Below are positions 16,599-24,561 of a stretch of 34,539 bases of DNA, in pieces. Origin of the DNA: JAXIHJ01 sp034189755 (GTDB taxonomy: Bacteria > Planctomycetota > Phycisphaerae > SM23-33); the NCBI GenBank assembly GCA_034189755.1, contig JAXIHJ010000141.1, forward strand, positions 1-34,539, read 5' to 3'. How positions within the stretch are numbered: position 1 is the first letter of the stretch; every line of letters begins with the position of its first letter. Position numbers and translations under genes: made by a program. Below the pieces are notes generated by a model. The model was not told where the DNA came from. It saw nothing but the letters and a program-made list of their open reading frames with translations, and did no database searches.

Positions 16599-17993
16599 CT
16601 ATTTCCTCAGCGTCTTGCTCGACGTCCGGCCCAGAAATGCCAGGAACCGGTTCGTGTTCAATACCGGGATGTGCATAGTCTGCGCCATCAGCTTAACGTC
16701 ACCATAGTGGTTGTAAATCTTCATCCACTCCTGGTATACCTTCCAGTCCTGTGGCGGCGCATTTTCAGACGGCCTGGCCGGGCGCGGCGGCTCTTGCCCC
16801 ATGACCACAAAGTCGGTGTTGACGTCCACCTTGTCGACGAGCTTTCCGCCTGACTTTTTGATCATGGCCTTGACCTTCTCGGCCCCGGTAATGGAGGCTT
16901 CGCCCTCGGCGTACAGGTCGAAATGGCCCTCCACGACGAACGTGTAGGTCTGTAGCGTGTCGAACGCCAGATTACCGACCAGGTCGCCCTCGACAATCGG
17001 GTCATCTGCTTTCTGGCTGCTGATGCGGCATTCGCTGATGTTCTCGCTTACGTTGGTGACGATGATGCTGCCCTTGCCTTCGCCCGTCTCGGGTATGCCG
17101 CCAGGCAGATACACCGAGAAGGTCAACCCCGGCACCACGCGGTCCTTGGAGCCGATGTTGATATAAACCACCTCCTGGTCCTGGAGCACCTTCTGGACCT
17201 TGCCGTCGGGCTGGCGGGCGACGTTGATCGCACCGATCTTAGGCTTCAGGAGGTCCTTGACCTGGTCACTAAGCTTGCTGTTGATGCGTTTCAGCCGTTG
17301 AGCGTCGCCCTGAAACTCCTGAATCTGCTGGGCCTTGGCTGCAATGTTCTTGTTCAGTTCCGCGATCTTGTCGTTGTATTCGCTCCTGATCGCCCGCTGT
17401 TGTTTTTCGTGCCCGGTCTGCTCGGAACTAAGCTGCTCTTCAAGTTCGCGGACCTTGTTTTTCAGATCGTTCCGTTCCTCGTCGAACCTTTTGGTTTGGG
17501 CGTTGGCGGCCTTGTCCTTGTCCCTGATTTTCTGCTGGAGTGTGTCGGCTTCCTTTTTGAGACCATCGACCTGCTTGTCCTTTTGGACCAGTTGGTCATG
17601 GGCCTGGAGCAGTTCGACCACCAGTCCGCGCCGGCTTCCGATTTTTCCAGCCGCGGCGCCGGCCTTGTCCAGTGCGACCTGATAGCTGGCCGCCGTTGGG
17701 TCGATTGCCTGAACCAACGCTGCTTCGCGCTGCGCGAACTGGCCAACGACGGTGGCCCGCATGCCGTCGGTCGATTCCTGACGGGCATCGATCATCTTCT
17801 GGATCAGGCCGCTGCTCCGCTCCTCGGGGCTGGCCAGGTTGTTGATGGTGCTCTTTAAGGTGGTGTTTTCTTTCTTGACCTTGTCGGCCTGCATGAACTG
17901 GAGCACCGCCAGCGTCGTGGCAGTGAGGAACAGGAATACAACGATAATCAACAGATAGGGCGGGCCGGGGCGTTGTTGAACCACGCGTGCCAT
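16599..17993 (-). CDS. Membrane-anchored coiled-coil protein with BRCT-like C-terminus
   Basis: This 464-residue protein has no firm named function. It has one N-terminal membrane helix (about 13-33), a helical segment, a long charged coiled coil (about 130-250), a small beta-rich domain (about 255-345: VVYINIGSKDRVVPGLTFSVY, KGSIIVTNV, DPIVEGDLVGN), and a C-terminal module (about 350-455). That module has FVVEGHFDL, IKKSGGKLVDKV, NTDFVVMGQEPP and IPVLNTNRFLAFL, the order and spacing of BRCT domains such as that of NAD-dependent DNA ligase. I recall similar hypothetical proteins in planctomycetes. BRCT normally acts in DNA repair, which is odd on a membrane-anchored protein. Topology is unclear. 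A GAGGAG site precedes the ATG at 17993. Confidence 0.7.
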   Translation of the reverse strand: MARVVQQRPGPPYLLIIVVFLFLTATTLAVLQFMQADKVKKENTTLKSTINNLASPEERSSGLIQKMIDARQESTDGMRATVVGQFAQREAALVQAIDPTAASYQVALDKAGAAAGKIGSRRGLVVELLQAHDQLVQKDKQVDGLKKEADTLQQKIRDKDKAANAQTKRFDEERNDLKNKVRELEEQLSSEQTGHEKQQRAIRSEYNDKIAELNKNIAAKAQQIQEFQGDAQRLKRINSKLSDQVKDLLKPKIGAINVARQPDGKVQKVLQDQEVVYINIGSKDRVVPGLTFSVYLPGGIPETGEGKGSIIVTNVSENISECRISSQKADDPIVEGDLVGNLAFDTLQTYTFVVEGHFDLYAEGEASITGAEKVKAMIKKSGGKLVDKVDVNTDFVVMGQEPPRPARPSENAPPQDWKVYQEWMKIYNHYGDVKLMAQTMHIPVLNTNRFLAFLGRTSSKTLRK

Positions 17994-18122
17994 GCGTCAA
18001 CTCCTCAAAAGGGCCAACTTCTGCTCGGGCCGAAGCTTTCCGCGACACAAGGGGCGGACTTCCGTTGTCCAACACCCATCCGGCCGGGGTCTTGGCCCGA
18101 TCGAAAAACAACTCAGGCCTGA

Positions 18123-18151
18123 AGTATCTTCCACAAATACGGCTAACGCAA
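18123..18151 (-). promoter_or_regulatory. Possible sigma70-type promoter of the coiled-coil gene
   Basis: On the minus strand TTGCGT (18146-18151) and GATACT (18123-18128) are separated by 17 bases. This lies just after the gatB stop and about 130 bases before the coiled-coil start. Match quality is moderate (four of six at each box). Confidence 0.35.
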
Positions 18152-18167
18152 CCGTTTTTTCAGCCGG

Positions 18168-19646
18168 TTACGTGCCGAGTTTTTTACGCAGCAGCCGTTG
18201 TACCTCTTTGGGCTGGGCTGCACCGCCGGAAAGCTGCATTACCCGGCCCGTCAGGAAGCCAAGCGCCTTGTCTTGTTTCTTCCCGCCTGAGCGGACATCC
18301 TCGACCGCCTGCGGATTGGCTGAAATCACCTGGTCCACCCAGGCTTCGATCCGCCGGGTATCGGTTACCGCCAGCAGGCCCTCGGATTCGGCGATGCTCC
18401 CGGGCGATTGGTTTGTTTGCACCATCTTCTGAAAGACCCTGTCGGCGGCCGTCGCGTTGACCTGTCCGGCCTGAAGCATCTTGGCCAACTCGGCCAGTTG
18501 TTCAGCGGTAACGCCTATCCGGGCTATGGTGCAGCCTTGCTCATTGGCTATAGCGGCGCCGCGGCCGAGCAGGAGGTTTGTGCATCGTTTGGCGTCGGCG
18601 CCGGCTTTGACCGCCGTGTCCAGCAGGTCGCCGGTCGCTGCGTCCTGTGTCAATGCGTCGGCGTCTTCGAAGCTCAGTTTGTAGTCTTTCATGTACCTTG
18701 CCCGACGGGCAAGCGGCAGCTCGCCGATTGTTGCGCGGATCGACTCTCGCCACTGGTCGCTTACAACGACCGGCACGAGGTCCGGCTCGGGAAAGTAGCG
18801 ATAATCGTGGGCCTCTTCCTTCTCGCGCTGGAAGACGGTCTTGCCGGCTGAATCGTCGTAGCCTCGGTTCTGCTTGCCAAGCTTATCCAGGCTGTAGCCT
18901 TCCGGCTCGGCAAGCCACTCGGCATATTGCCGATCGATTTCGTATTGCACGGTCCGCTCCAGTGCTCGGAAGCTGTTGAGGTTCTTGACCTCGCAGATTG
19001 GCGTTTTGTAGCACCTGCCTTTACGTATGATGTGCAGGTTGATATTCGGTTCAAACCGCATGTGCCCCATCTGCATATTCGCTTCCGACGCACCCAGCCA
19101 GCGGACCAGCCTTTGTGTGGCGCGGGCGTATGCGAGCACCTCGTCGGTGCTGTTCAGGTCCGGCTCGGAGACGATCTCCAGCAGCGGCACGCCGGCACGG
19201 TTTAAGTCCACGCCGGTGTGGGCCGCCGCGGTGTGGATGTTCTTGCCGGCGTCCTCCTCCAGGTGCGCCCTGAGTATGCGGACCTTCTTTATCGAGCCGT
19301 CGGGCAGCGGCACTTCCAGATGGCCTGCGGCGCTCAGCGGCAGGTCGTACTGGCTGATCTGGTAGTTTTTCGGCAGGTCGGGGTAGTAGTAGCTTTTTCG
19401 GTCCCACTTGGTGAAACCGGCCACGCCGCAGTTCATCGCCAGGCCGACCTTTATGGCGTATTCGACGGCCTTTTTATTCATCACCGGCAGCGCGCCCGGC
19501 ATGCCGATGCACACGATGCAGACGTTCGTGTTAGGCCGGTCGCCGAACCGGTTGCGGCAGCGGCAGAACATCTTCGTCGCCGTAGCCAGCTCGACGTGAA
19601 TCTCCAGGCCGATGACGGGTTTTACAATGTCGTTCGTCTCTGTCAT
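18168..19646 (-). CDS. gatB: Asp/Glu-tRNA(Asn/Gln) amidotransferase subunit B
   Basis: GatB binds mischarged Glu-tRNA(Gln) or Asp-tRNA(Asn), phosphorylates the acyl group and receives ammonia from GatA. The N-terminus VIGLEIHVELATATKMFC is characteristic, followed by the zinc-type cysteines CRC and CIVC, the phrase GMPGALPVMN and the signature RKSYYYPDLPKNYQISQYD. The C-terminal tail domain (about 330-490) is complete, ending LLRKKLG. The length of 492 is typical. It starts ten bases after gatA ends, in the order gatC-gatA-gatB, so it is the third gene of the operon. Because asnS is present nearby, Gln-tRNA(Gln) formation is the likelier task. Confidence 0.96.
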   Translation of the reverse strand: MTETNDIVKPVIGLEIHVELATATKMFCRCRNRFGDRPNTNVCIVCIGMPGALPVMNKKAVEYAIKVGLAMNCGVAGFTKWDRKSYYYPDLPKNYQISQYDLPLSAAGHLEVPLPDGSIKKVRILRAHLEEDAGKNIHTAAAHTGVDLNRAGVPLLEIVSEPDLNSTDEVLAYARATQRLVRWLGASEANMQMGHMRFEPNINLHIIRKGRCYKTPICEVKNLNSFRALERTVQYEIDRQYAEWLAEPEGYSLDKLGKQNRGYDDSAGKTVFQREKEEAHDYRYFPEPDLVPVVVSDQWRESIRATIGELPLARRARYMKDYKLSFEDADALTQDAATGDLLDTAVKAGADAKRCTNLLLGRGAAIANEQGCTIARIGVTAEQLAELAKMLQAGQVNATAADRVFQKMVQTNQSPGSIAESEGLLAVTDTRRIEAWVDQVISANPQAVEDVRSGGKKQDKALGFLTGRVMQLSGGAAQPKEVQRLLRKKLGT

Positions 19647-19656
19647 GGGCGTCGTA

Positions 19657-21165
19657 TCAATTGTTTACGATTTTCGGCGTCAGCCGCGTTACGCCGGATG
19701 CCTTCTCGTACATCCTGGCTGCACGGAAGAGGAGTTCTTCGGAAAACACCGGCCCGATAAGCTGCATGCCGACGGGCAGGCCGGTCGCGGCAAGCCCCGC
19801 CGGCAGCGACAGGCCGGGCAGGCCCGCCAGGTTCGCCGAGATGGTGTAGATGTCGGCCAGATACATGGTCAGCGGGTCGGCCGTCTTCTCGCCGAGCCTG
19901 AAGGCCGGCGTCGGACTTACCGGGCTTAGCAGCACGTGGCACCTGGCGAACGCCTTGCCGAAGTCTTCGGCGATAAGCCGGCGGACCTTCAGCGCCTTAT
20001 TATAGTACGCGTCGTAGTAGCCGGCCGAGAGCGTATAGGTTCCGAGCATTATTCGTCGCTTGACCTCCTCGCCGAAGCCTTCGGCCCGCGTCCTGGAATA
20101 CAGATCGACGATGTTGTCGGCCTTGGCGGGCGTGCGGTGGCCATAGTGCACGCCGTCGTAGCGGGCCAGGTTGCTGGAGGCCTCGGCCATCGCCACGATG
20201 TAGTAGCAGGCCACGGCGTATGAGCTGAGCCTGCCGCCGGAACCCCGGTCGATTCGGCTGTGAGGAAGCGAAAGCTCGACAATCTCGGCGCCGAGCGACT
20301 TATAGGCCTCAGCCGCGGCGCCGACGGCGGCGCTGATTTCCGAATCCAGCGCATCGGAGTAGAACTCCTTCGGCATGCCGATGCGGAGTTTTTCGACGGG
20401 CGTATCGATCGAAGCGAGATAGTCCGCCGCTTCGTTCGGCACGGAGGTGGAGTCTTTCGGGTCGTGGCCGGCTATTACACTCATCAGCAGCGCGCAGTCG
20501 GCGACGTCGCGGGTTATGGGTCCGATCTGGTCCAGGCTGGAGCCGTAGGCTACCAGTCCGTATCTGCTGACCCGCCCGTACGTGGGCTTGAGTCCCACGA
20601 CGCCGCAGAACGCCGCAGGCTGACGGATGGAGCCGCCGGTGTCGCTGCCCAGCGCCGCGGCGCACTGCCGGGCCGAAACCGCCGCAGCCGACCCGCCCGA
20701 TGAACCGCCCGGTACAAGATCGGTGTCCCACGGGTTTCGCGTCGGCTTAAAGCCGCTGTTCTCCGTCGAACTGCCCATTGCGAACTCGTCGAGGTTAGTC
20801 TTGCCGAGTATGACCGCGCCGGCGGCTTCGAGCCTGGCTACGGCCGTGGCGGTGTACGGCGCCTGGAAATTCGCCAGGATTTTCGACGAGCACGTGGTCA
20901 GGCCATAGCTCGTGCACATGTTGTCCTTGATCGCTACCGGCACGCCGGCGAGCGGGCCGGGTTGCCGGCCGGCCTGCACGTCGGCATCCACTTTTTTCGC
21001 CTGCCCTATCGCCCGCTCCGCGAGGACCTCGTTGAAGGCCGATATACGCGGCTCGGTCTTCTCTATCGCCGCCAGGTAGGCGACGGTCGCTTCGGCGGCG
21101 CTGGTTTGGCCGGAGGCGACGGCGTCTCGCAACTGAAGGGCCGACAGGTTCAAAATATCTTCCAC
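19657..21165 (-). CDS. gatA: Asp/Glu-tRNA(Asn/Gln) amidotransferase subunit A
   Basis: GatA is the glutaminase subunit that releases ammonia for transamidation. The amidase signature is complete: catalytic lysine K80 in GVPVAIKDN, cis-serine S155 in PGGSSGGSAAAV, and nucleophile S179 in GSDTGGSIRQPA. The 502-residue length and the C-terminal LPGLSLPAG segment are normal. The start is a GTG at 21165, with CGGAG about nine bases upstream; a 9-base hairpin (21179-21201) begins only 13 bases from the start codon. The gap to gatC contains repeat sequence, described separately. The reading frame is intact. Confidence 0.96.
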   Translation of the reverse strand: MEDILNLSALQLRDAVASGQTSAAEATVAYLAAIEKTEPRISAFNEVLAERAIGQAKKVDADVQAGRQPGPLAGVPVAIKDNMCTSYGLTTCSSKILANFQAPYTATAVARLEAAGAVILGKTNLDEFAMGSSTENSGFKPTRNPWDTDLVPGGSSGGSAAAVSARQCAAALGSDTGGSIRQPAAFCGVVGLKPTYGRVSRYGLVAYGSSLDQIGPITRDVADCALLMSVIAGHDPKDSTSVPNEAADYLASIDTPVEKLRIGMPKEFYSDALDSEISAAVGAAAEAYKSLGAEIVELSLPHSRIDRGSGGRLSSYAVACYYIVAMAEASSNLARYDGVHYGHRTPAKADNIVDLYSRTRAEGFGEEVKRRIMLGTYTLSAGYYDAYYNKALKVRRLIAEDFGKAFARCHVLLSPVSPTPAFRLGEKTADPLTMYLADIYTISANLAGLPGLSLPAGLAATGLPVGMQLIGPVFSEELLFRAARMYEKASGVTRLTPKIVNN

Positions 21166-21178
21166 GAATATGTCTCCG

Positions 21179-21300
21179 GCAGTCGTCGCAGTGACGACTG
21201 CAAAACTCTGCCTGATTACCGATTACTTGTCCTGAGCTTTGCTTGCCGTGAGCTTGTCGAACGGTCGAAGGACTGATTACCGATTACGGATTACTGATTA
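21179..21300 (-). repeat. Repeat-rich spacer between gatC and gatA
   Basis: The 139-base gap inside the gatCAB operon contains a perfect 9-base hairpin (GCAGTCGTC 21179-21187, GACGACTGC 21193-21201), a 15-base exact direct repeat of the GATTACCGATTAC type (21212-21226 and 21273-21287), and further degenerate GATTAC units up to 21302. Between the direct repeats lies a CCTGAGC/GAGCTTGTCGAACGG segment similar to a widespread bacterial intergenic repeat. It looks like inserted repeat DNA rather than ordinary operon spacer. Confidence 0.7.
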
Positions 21301-21304
21301 CGAA

Positions 21305-21607
21305 CTACTGACTGTCGCCGATTACTTTAGGCACCTTGAAGAAGTCGCCGTCTCGGGCTGGCGCGTTGTCCAGTGCCTGGTCCGTCGTGAGCGAGTCTGC
21401 CGGCACGTCGTCGGCCAGGACGTTCTGCAAGCTGACCGCGCTGGCCTGAGGCTCGATGTTTTCGGTGTCCAGCTCCTGGAGCTTGTCGAAGAATTCCAGG
21501 ATGTCGGCCAACTGAGCACTGAACGTCTCGGCCTGCTCGTCGGTAAGTTCGATCCGGCTGAGCCTGCCGATGTGACGAACCAGGTCAATGTCGATAGTCT
21601 TACCCAT
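21305..21607 (-). CDS. gatC: Asp/Glu-tRNA(Asn/Gln) amidotransferase subunit C
   Basis: GatC is the small belt subunit that stabilises the GatA-GatB complex. The 100-residue protein shows the family pattern: an N-terminal helix IDLVRHIGRLSRIELTDEQ, then FSAQLADILEFFDKLQELDTENIEPQ, a central acidic linker and the terminal DGDFFKVPKVI. The frame is open upstream to 21778, but the ATG at 21607 fits the family length and has GGGAGA just upstream. It is the first gene of the operon and is divergent from infA. Confidence 0.95.
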   Translation of the reverse strand: MGKTIDIDLVRHIGRLSRIELTDEQAETFSAQLADILEFFDKLQELDTENIEPQASAVSLQNVLADDVPADSLTTDQALDNAPARDGDFFKVPKVIGDSQ

Positions 21608-21655
21608 GTAAGATTCTCCCGATAGCCGCAGCTTCCATCCTGGCGGCAAGAGACT

Positions 21656-21684
21656 ATGATTGACAATCTGACTGCTCATGTCAA
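21656..21684 (-). promoter_or_regulatory. Probable promoter of gatCAB
   Basis: On the minus strand a perfect -35 TTGACA (21679-21684) is followed after 17 bases by AATCAT (21656-21661), four of six matches to the -10 consensus. The start of gatC lies about 49 bases downstream. It is divergent from the infA promoter, and the two regulatory regions nearly touch. Confidence 0.55.
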
Positions 21685-21715
21685 CGCGGCGGACGATTTG
21701 AATATCGCCGGTGCG

Positions 21716-21744
21716 TTGACGGTTGACGGCCGGGGTGTTATAAG
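21716..21744 (+). promoter_or_regulatory. Sigma70-type promoter of infA
   Basis: TTGACG (21716-21721) and TATAAG (21739-21744) are exactly 17 bases apart, five of six matches at each box. A second TTGACG begins at 21723. The predicted transcript would start near 21751, giving a leader of about 60 bases before the infA ATG. Confidence 0.7.
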
Positions 21745-21787
21745 TAGTTAACCATGCCGGGCCGGCGCGTACGTTCAAAAAGCCCGG

Positions 21788-21800
21788 GCGTCAGTGACGC
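21788..21800 (+). promoter_or_regulatory. Palindrome in the infA leader
   Basis: GCGTCA and TGACGC form a 6-base inverted repeat around a single G, directly before the ribosome-binding AAAGGAAA and 12 bases before the infA ATG. It could be an operator or a translational element. A one-base loop makes a simple RNA hairpin less likely. Confidence 0.35.
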
Positions 21801-21812
21801 AAAGGAAATTTT

Positions 21813-22040
21813 ATGCCCAAGGGTGAAGTCATCGAGGTCGAGGCCATTGTCAAGGCGTCTTTGCCCAACGCCATGTTTCGCCTGGAAATAACGATGGGCG
21901 AGGCCAAGCACGAGATTATCGGCCATATCTCCGGCAGGATGCGGCGACACTATATTCGAATCACTCCGGGCGACACGGTGGTCGTCCAACTAAGCCCCTA
22001 CGACCTGACCAGGGGCAGGATCGTCTACCGGCAAAAATAG
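21813..22040 (+). CDS. infA: Translation initiation factor IF-1
   Basis: IF-1 binds the 30S A site and assists IF-2 and IF-3 during initiation. The 75-residue protein is a single OB fold with the family elements EVEAIVKASLPNAMFRLEI, HEIIGHISGRMRRHYIRI, GDTVVVQLSPYDLTRGRIVYR. The length is close to the usual 72. An AAGGAA site five bases before the ATG and a strong promoter upstream agree with a highly expressed gene. It stands alone on the plus strand between gatC and the PHP gene rather than in a ribosomal protein cluster. Confidence 0.96.
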   Translation: MPKGEVIEVEAIVKASLPNAMFRLEITMGEAKHEIIGHISGRMRRHYIRITPGDTVVVQLSPYDLTRGRIVYRQK

Positions 22041-22072
22041 ATTCATTTTCACCGGCTGCCCCGAAAGCGGCC

Positions 22073-22678
22073 TTATCCCCCCACTCGGTTTTCGTAGGCC
22101 CCGGAAATAAGTATTCTGCGCAGGTCGGCCGCCTGCCGGACCGGCCGGTCGGTCTCGATCCAGAATCGATTGATGAAGCCCACAGCGTGCACGTCGCCGG
22201 CGTTGACAACCGGCAGACCCAGCCGGGCCGCTTCTCGCCGGGCGGTCTCGGCCTGCTCGAGTGCCTGATTGCAGGTCCTGGCTTCCATCGCGTCCGGGCG
22301 CAGGTTCGCCTTGAGCATATCCGCGCCGCCTTCCCATCTAAACGGATGGGCCAGGACGGTCAGGCAGTCTTCGGCCCGGGCGCGCTGAAGAATGTCAGCC
22401 ACGACGGGTATCCTCAGATACGCCTTATCGTTCGTGCCGAGCACCAGCAGGTGTTGCTTGAAGCCCGGCCGAAGCGAAATCTCCATGCCGGGCAGAATTT
22501 TAATCTCCGAGAAGTCGCGCTGAAGCTCGGCCAGCTCCAGCTCGCTCCAGACCGCGTCGTGCTCGGTGATGAAGACGACATCGTAGCCGGTCTCGATGAG
22601 TCGGCGCATCATGTCGGCCGGCGAGTGGGCCGCACAGCCGCTGTAACGATTCGTGTGTAAGTGCAATTCAATTTTCAT
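22073..22678 (-). CDS. PHP-domain metal-dependent phosphoesterase
   Basis: A 201-residue stand-alone PHP domain protein, a family of metal-dependent phosphoesterases acting on nucleotides, histidinol phosphate or other phosphoesters. Likely metal ligands: H6 and H8 (IELHLHTN), H40 and D41 (FITEHD), E66 (GMEIS), H76, H111 (LAHPFRW), D162 and H164 (AGDVHAVG). The set is nearly complete, so activity is likely. It lies 81 bases after asnS on the same strand, separated by a degenerate tandem repeat, and converges on infA. The natural substrate is unknown. Confidence 0.85.
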   Translation of the reverse strand: MKIELHLHTNRYSGCAAHSPADMMRRLIETGYDVVFITEHDAVWSELELAELQRDFSEIKILPGMEISLRPGFKQHLLVLGTNDKAYLRIPVVADILQRARAEDCLTVLAHPFRWEGGADMLKANLRPDAMEARTCNQALEQAETARREAARLGLPVVNAGDVHAVGFINRFWIETDRPVRQAADLRRILISGAYENRVGG

Positions 22679-22731
22679 CGGCTACCTCACCGGCTACCCG
22701 CGAACGTCGGATAAGTTTCCAATAATTATTT

Positions 22732-22759
22732 TCGTTCGTCGTGTTCGCGTGGTTCGCGG
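22732..22759 (-). repeat. Degenerate 9-base tandem repeat in the asnS-PHP spacer
   Basis: Read on the minus strand directly after the asnS stop, units CGCGAACCA, CGCGAACAC and GACGAACGA follow one another. This resembles a short repeat spacer I have seen in other environmental genomes. No hairpin with a T-run is seen. The rest of the 81-base gap is AT-rich and featureless. Confidence 0.4.
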
Positions 22760-24154
22760 CTAAAATTCCGCGCTTCTCGGTGTTCGTGGAAACGGGATAA
22801 CGTCCCGTATGTTGGCCATGCCCGTGACGAACTGGAGCGTCCGTTCCAGCCCCAGACCGAAACCCGCGTGCGGGACCGTCCCGTATTTCCGCAGGTCGAG
22901 ATACCACCAGTAATCCTCCACGTTCATGCCGGCCTGTTTCATGCGATCGACCAGCACGTCCAGCCGCTCCTCACGCTGCGCGCCGCCGATAATCTCGCCT
23001 ATTTTGGGTACGAGCACGTCCATGGCGGCGACGGTTCGCCCGTCGTCGCTAAGCCGCATGTAGAACGGCTTGGCGGCCGCCGGCCAGTCGGTGATTACTA
23101 CGGGCGTTTTGAATATCTCCTCGGTCAGATATCGTTCGTGCTCGGTTTGCAGGTCGCCGCCCCAACTGACGGGGAATTCCCACTTGCGGCCGGCTTTTTT
23201 CAGAAGGTCGATCGCTTCGGTGTAGGTAATGCGCTCGAAGCTGCTTTTGGCGATGCTCTCCAGCGTGTCGATGGCCGTCTTGTCGATGCGGTCGTTGAAA
23301 AACTTCATATCCTGCGGGCATCGCTGAAGGATGTCGCTGAAGACGGCTTTTAGAAATTCCTCCGCCAGGTCGGCGTCGCCGGCCAGGTCGCAGAAGGCCA
23401 TCTCCGGCTCGACCATCCAGAACTCGGCCAGGTGCCGCGGCGTGTTGGAATTTTCCGCCCGGAAGGTCGGGCCGAACGTATAGACCTTGCCCAGCGCGCA
23501 GGCGTGGGTTTCGGCCTCGAGCTGGCCGGAGACGGTCAGGTACGTCCGCCGGTTGAAAAAATCCTGCGAGAAATCCACGGCGCCGTCGTCGCCGCGCGGC
23601 GGGGAGTTCGGGTCGAGTGCGGAAACGCCGAACAGCTCACCTGCGCCCTCGCAGTCGCTGGCGGTGATAATCGGCGTGTGGATGTAGAGAAAACCTCGCG
23701 ACTGGAAGAACTCATGTATCGCAGCCGACGTCACGCTGCGGACGCGCGTAACCGCGCCGAAGGTGTTTGTCCTGGGCCTGAGGTGCGCCCGGCTGCGCAG
23801 GAACTCCAGCGTATGGCGTTTCGGCTGGATGGGGTAGCTGGCGGCATCGGCCGTTCCGACCACGCGGACGGCCTCGGCCTGGACCTCGATGCTTTGGCCC
23901 TTACCCTGAGATTCGACAAGCCTACCGGTTACGATTACCGAACAGCCGGCCGTCAGGTGGACAAGTTCGCTTTCGTAGTTAGCCAGCTTGCCGTCGGCTA
24001 CGACCTGTATGTTCGCCAGGCACGAGCCGTCGTTCAGCGTAATAAAGCTGAAGCCCCCCCTGCTGTGACGGACCGTCCGCACCCAGCCGCCCAGCGTAAG
24101 CTCCGAATCGCCCACACTGCCGGCGAGGGCGTCTTTGATGGAAGTTCTATTCAC
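22760..24154 (-). CDS. asnS: Asparaginyl-tRNA synthetase
   Basis: Class IIb synthetase charging tRNA(Asn). The 464-residue protein has an N-terminal OB-fold anticodon domain (LTLGGWVRTVRHSRGGFSFI) and a class II core with TYLTVSGQLEAE, motif 2 FRAENSNTPRHLAEFWMVEPEM and motif 3 GLGLERTLQFVTGMANIRDVIPFPRTP. The AEN of motif 2 and the terminal FPRTPxxAEF favour AsnRS over AspRS. The frame is open to 24322, but GTG 24154 gives the family length and start (NRTSIKDAL) and has GAGG five bases upstream. It follows rpmB on the same strand by 109 bases. Its presence implies direct Asn-tRNA synthesis. Confidence 0.94.
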   Translation of the reverse strand: MNRTSIKDALAGSVGDSELTLGGWVRTVRHSRGGFSFITLNDGSCLANIQVVADGKLANYESELVHLTAGCSVIVTGRLVESQGKGQSIEVQAEAVRVVGTADAASYPIQPKRHTLEFLRSRAHLRPRTNTFGAVTRVRSVTSAAIHEFFQSRGFLYIHTPIITASDCEGAGELFGVSALDPNSPPRGDDGAVDFSQDFFNRRTYLTVSGQLEAETHACALGKVYTFGPTFRAENSNTPRHLAEFWMVEPEMAFCDLAGDADLAEEFLKAVFSDILQRCPQDMKFFNDRIDKTAIDTLESIAKSSFERITYTEAIDLLKKAGRKWEFPVSWGGDLQTEHERYLTEEIFKTPVVITDWPAAAKPFYMRLSDDGRTVAAMDVLVPKIGEIIGGAQREERLDVLVDRMKQAGMNVEDYWWYLDLRKYGTVPHAGFGLGLERTLQFVTGMANIRDVIPFPRTPRSAEF

Positions 24155-24263
24155 CGGCGCCTCAGAAAGACCTTGAGCATCTGCGAAAAGTCCTGGTTGA
24201 CATTCTGCCCGCTCCATTCCGGCCGCGGCTGGTTCGTGCCCCTTACCTAGACGTGATAGACGA

Positions 24264-24533
24264 CTATTGCGAGTCGGTCTGTTCTTCGGGGCTGTAGTTT
24301 CGCTTGGCGGGCTTTTCGACAAGGCCGTTTCGGATGGCCTTGGCCGAGACGTTCATTCGCACCACCTGGCCGTTGACGACCGTGCGAACTCGCTGGATGT
24401 TGGCCTTGAACTGGCGTTTGGTCTTGCTGGTAACCTTTCGCCCTACGCCGCCGAGATATTTCGCCTTGCCGCGGCGTGAAATAGATCGGCCGGCATGGGT
24501 CTTCCTGCCTGTTAAGAGACATTGACGAGGCAT
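24264..24533 (-). CDS. rpmB: 50S ribosomal protein L28
   Basis: An 89-residue L28 of the large subunit. The N-terminus MPRQCLLTGRKTHAGRSISRRGKAK and the core TKRQFKANIQRVRTVVNGQVVRMNVSAKAIRNGLV fit the family (usually 61-80 residues). It has a single N-terminal cysteine and lacks the paired CxxC of zinc-binding forms. The C-terminus carries a short extra acidic tail (EEQTDSQ). The ATG at 24533 has AGGAG eight bases upstream. It sits 28 bases after the EF-G-like gene, so the two are probably cotranscribed. Confidence 0.93.
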   Translation of the reverse strand: MPRQCLLTGRKTHAGRSISRRGKAKYLGGVGRKVTSKTKRQFKANIQRVRTVVNGQVVRMNVSAKAIRNGLVEKPAKRNYSPEEQTDSQ

Positions 24534-24561
24534 CTTTACTGCTCCTGGTTATTTTGGTTTT

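Noticed and set aside
21208..21302. CRISPR-like array in the gatC-gatA spacer
   Set aside because: The repeats are short, degenerate and partly tandem, without regular spacers or cas genes.
24155..24322. Upstream extension of the AsnRS frame
   Set aside because: It runs into rpmB and is not like AsnRS N-termini. GTG 24154 with GAGG upstream fits the family length.
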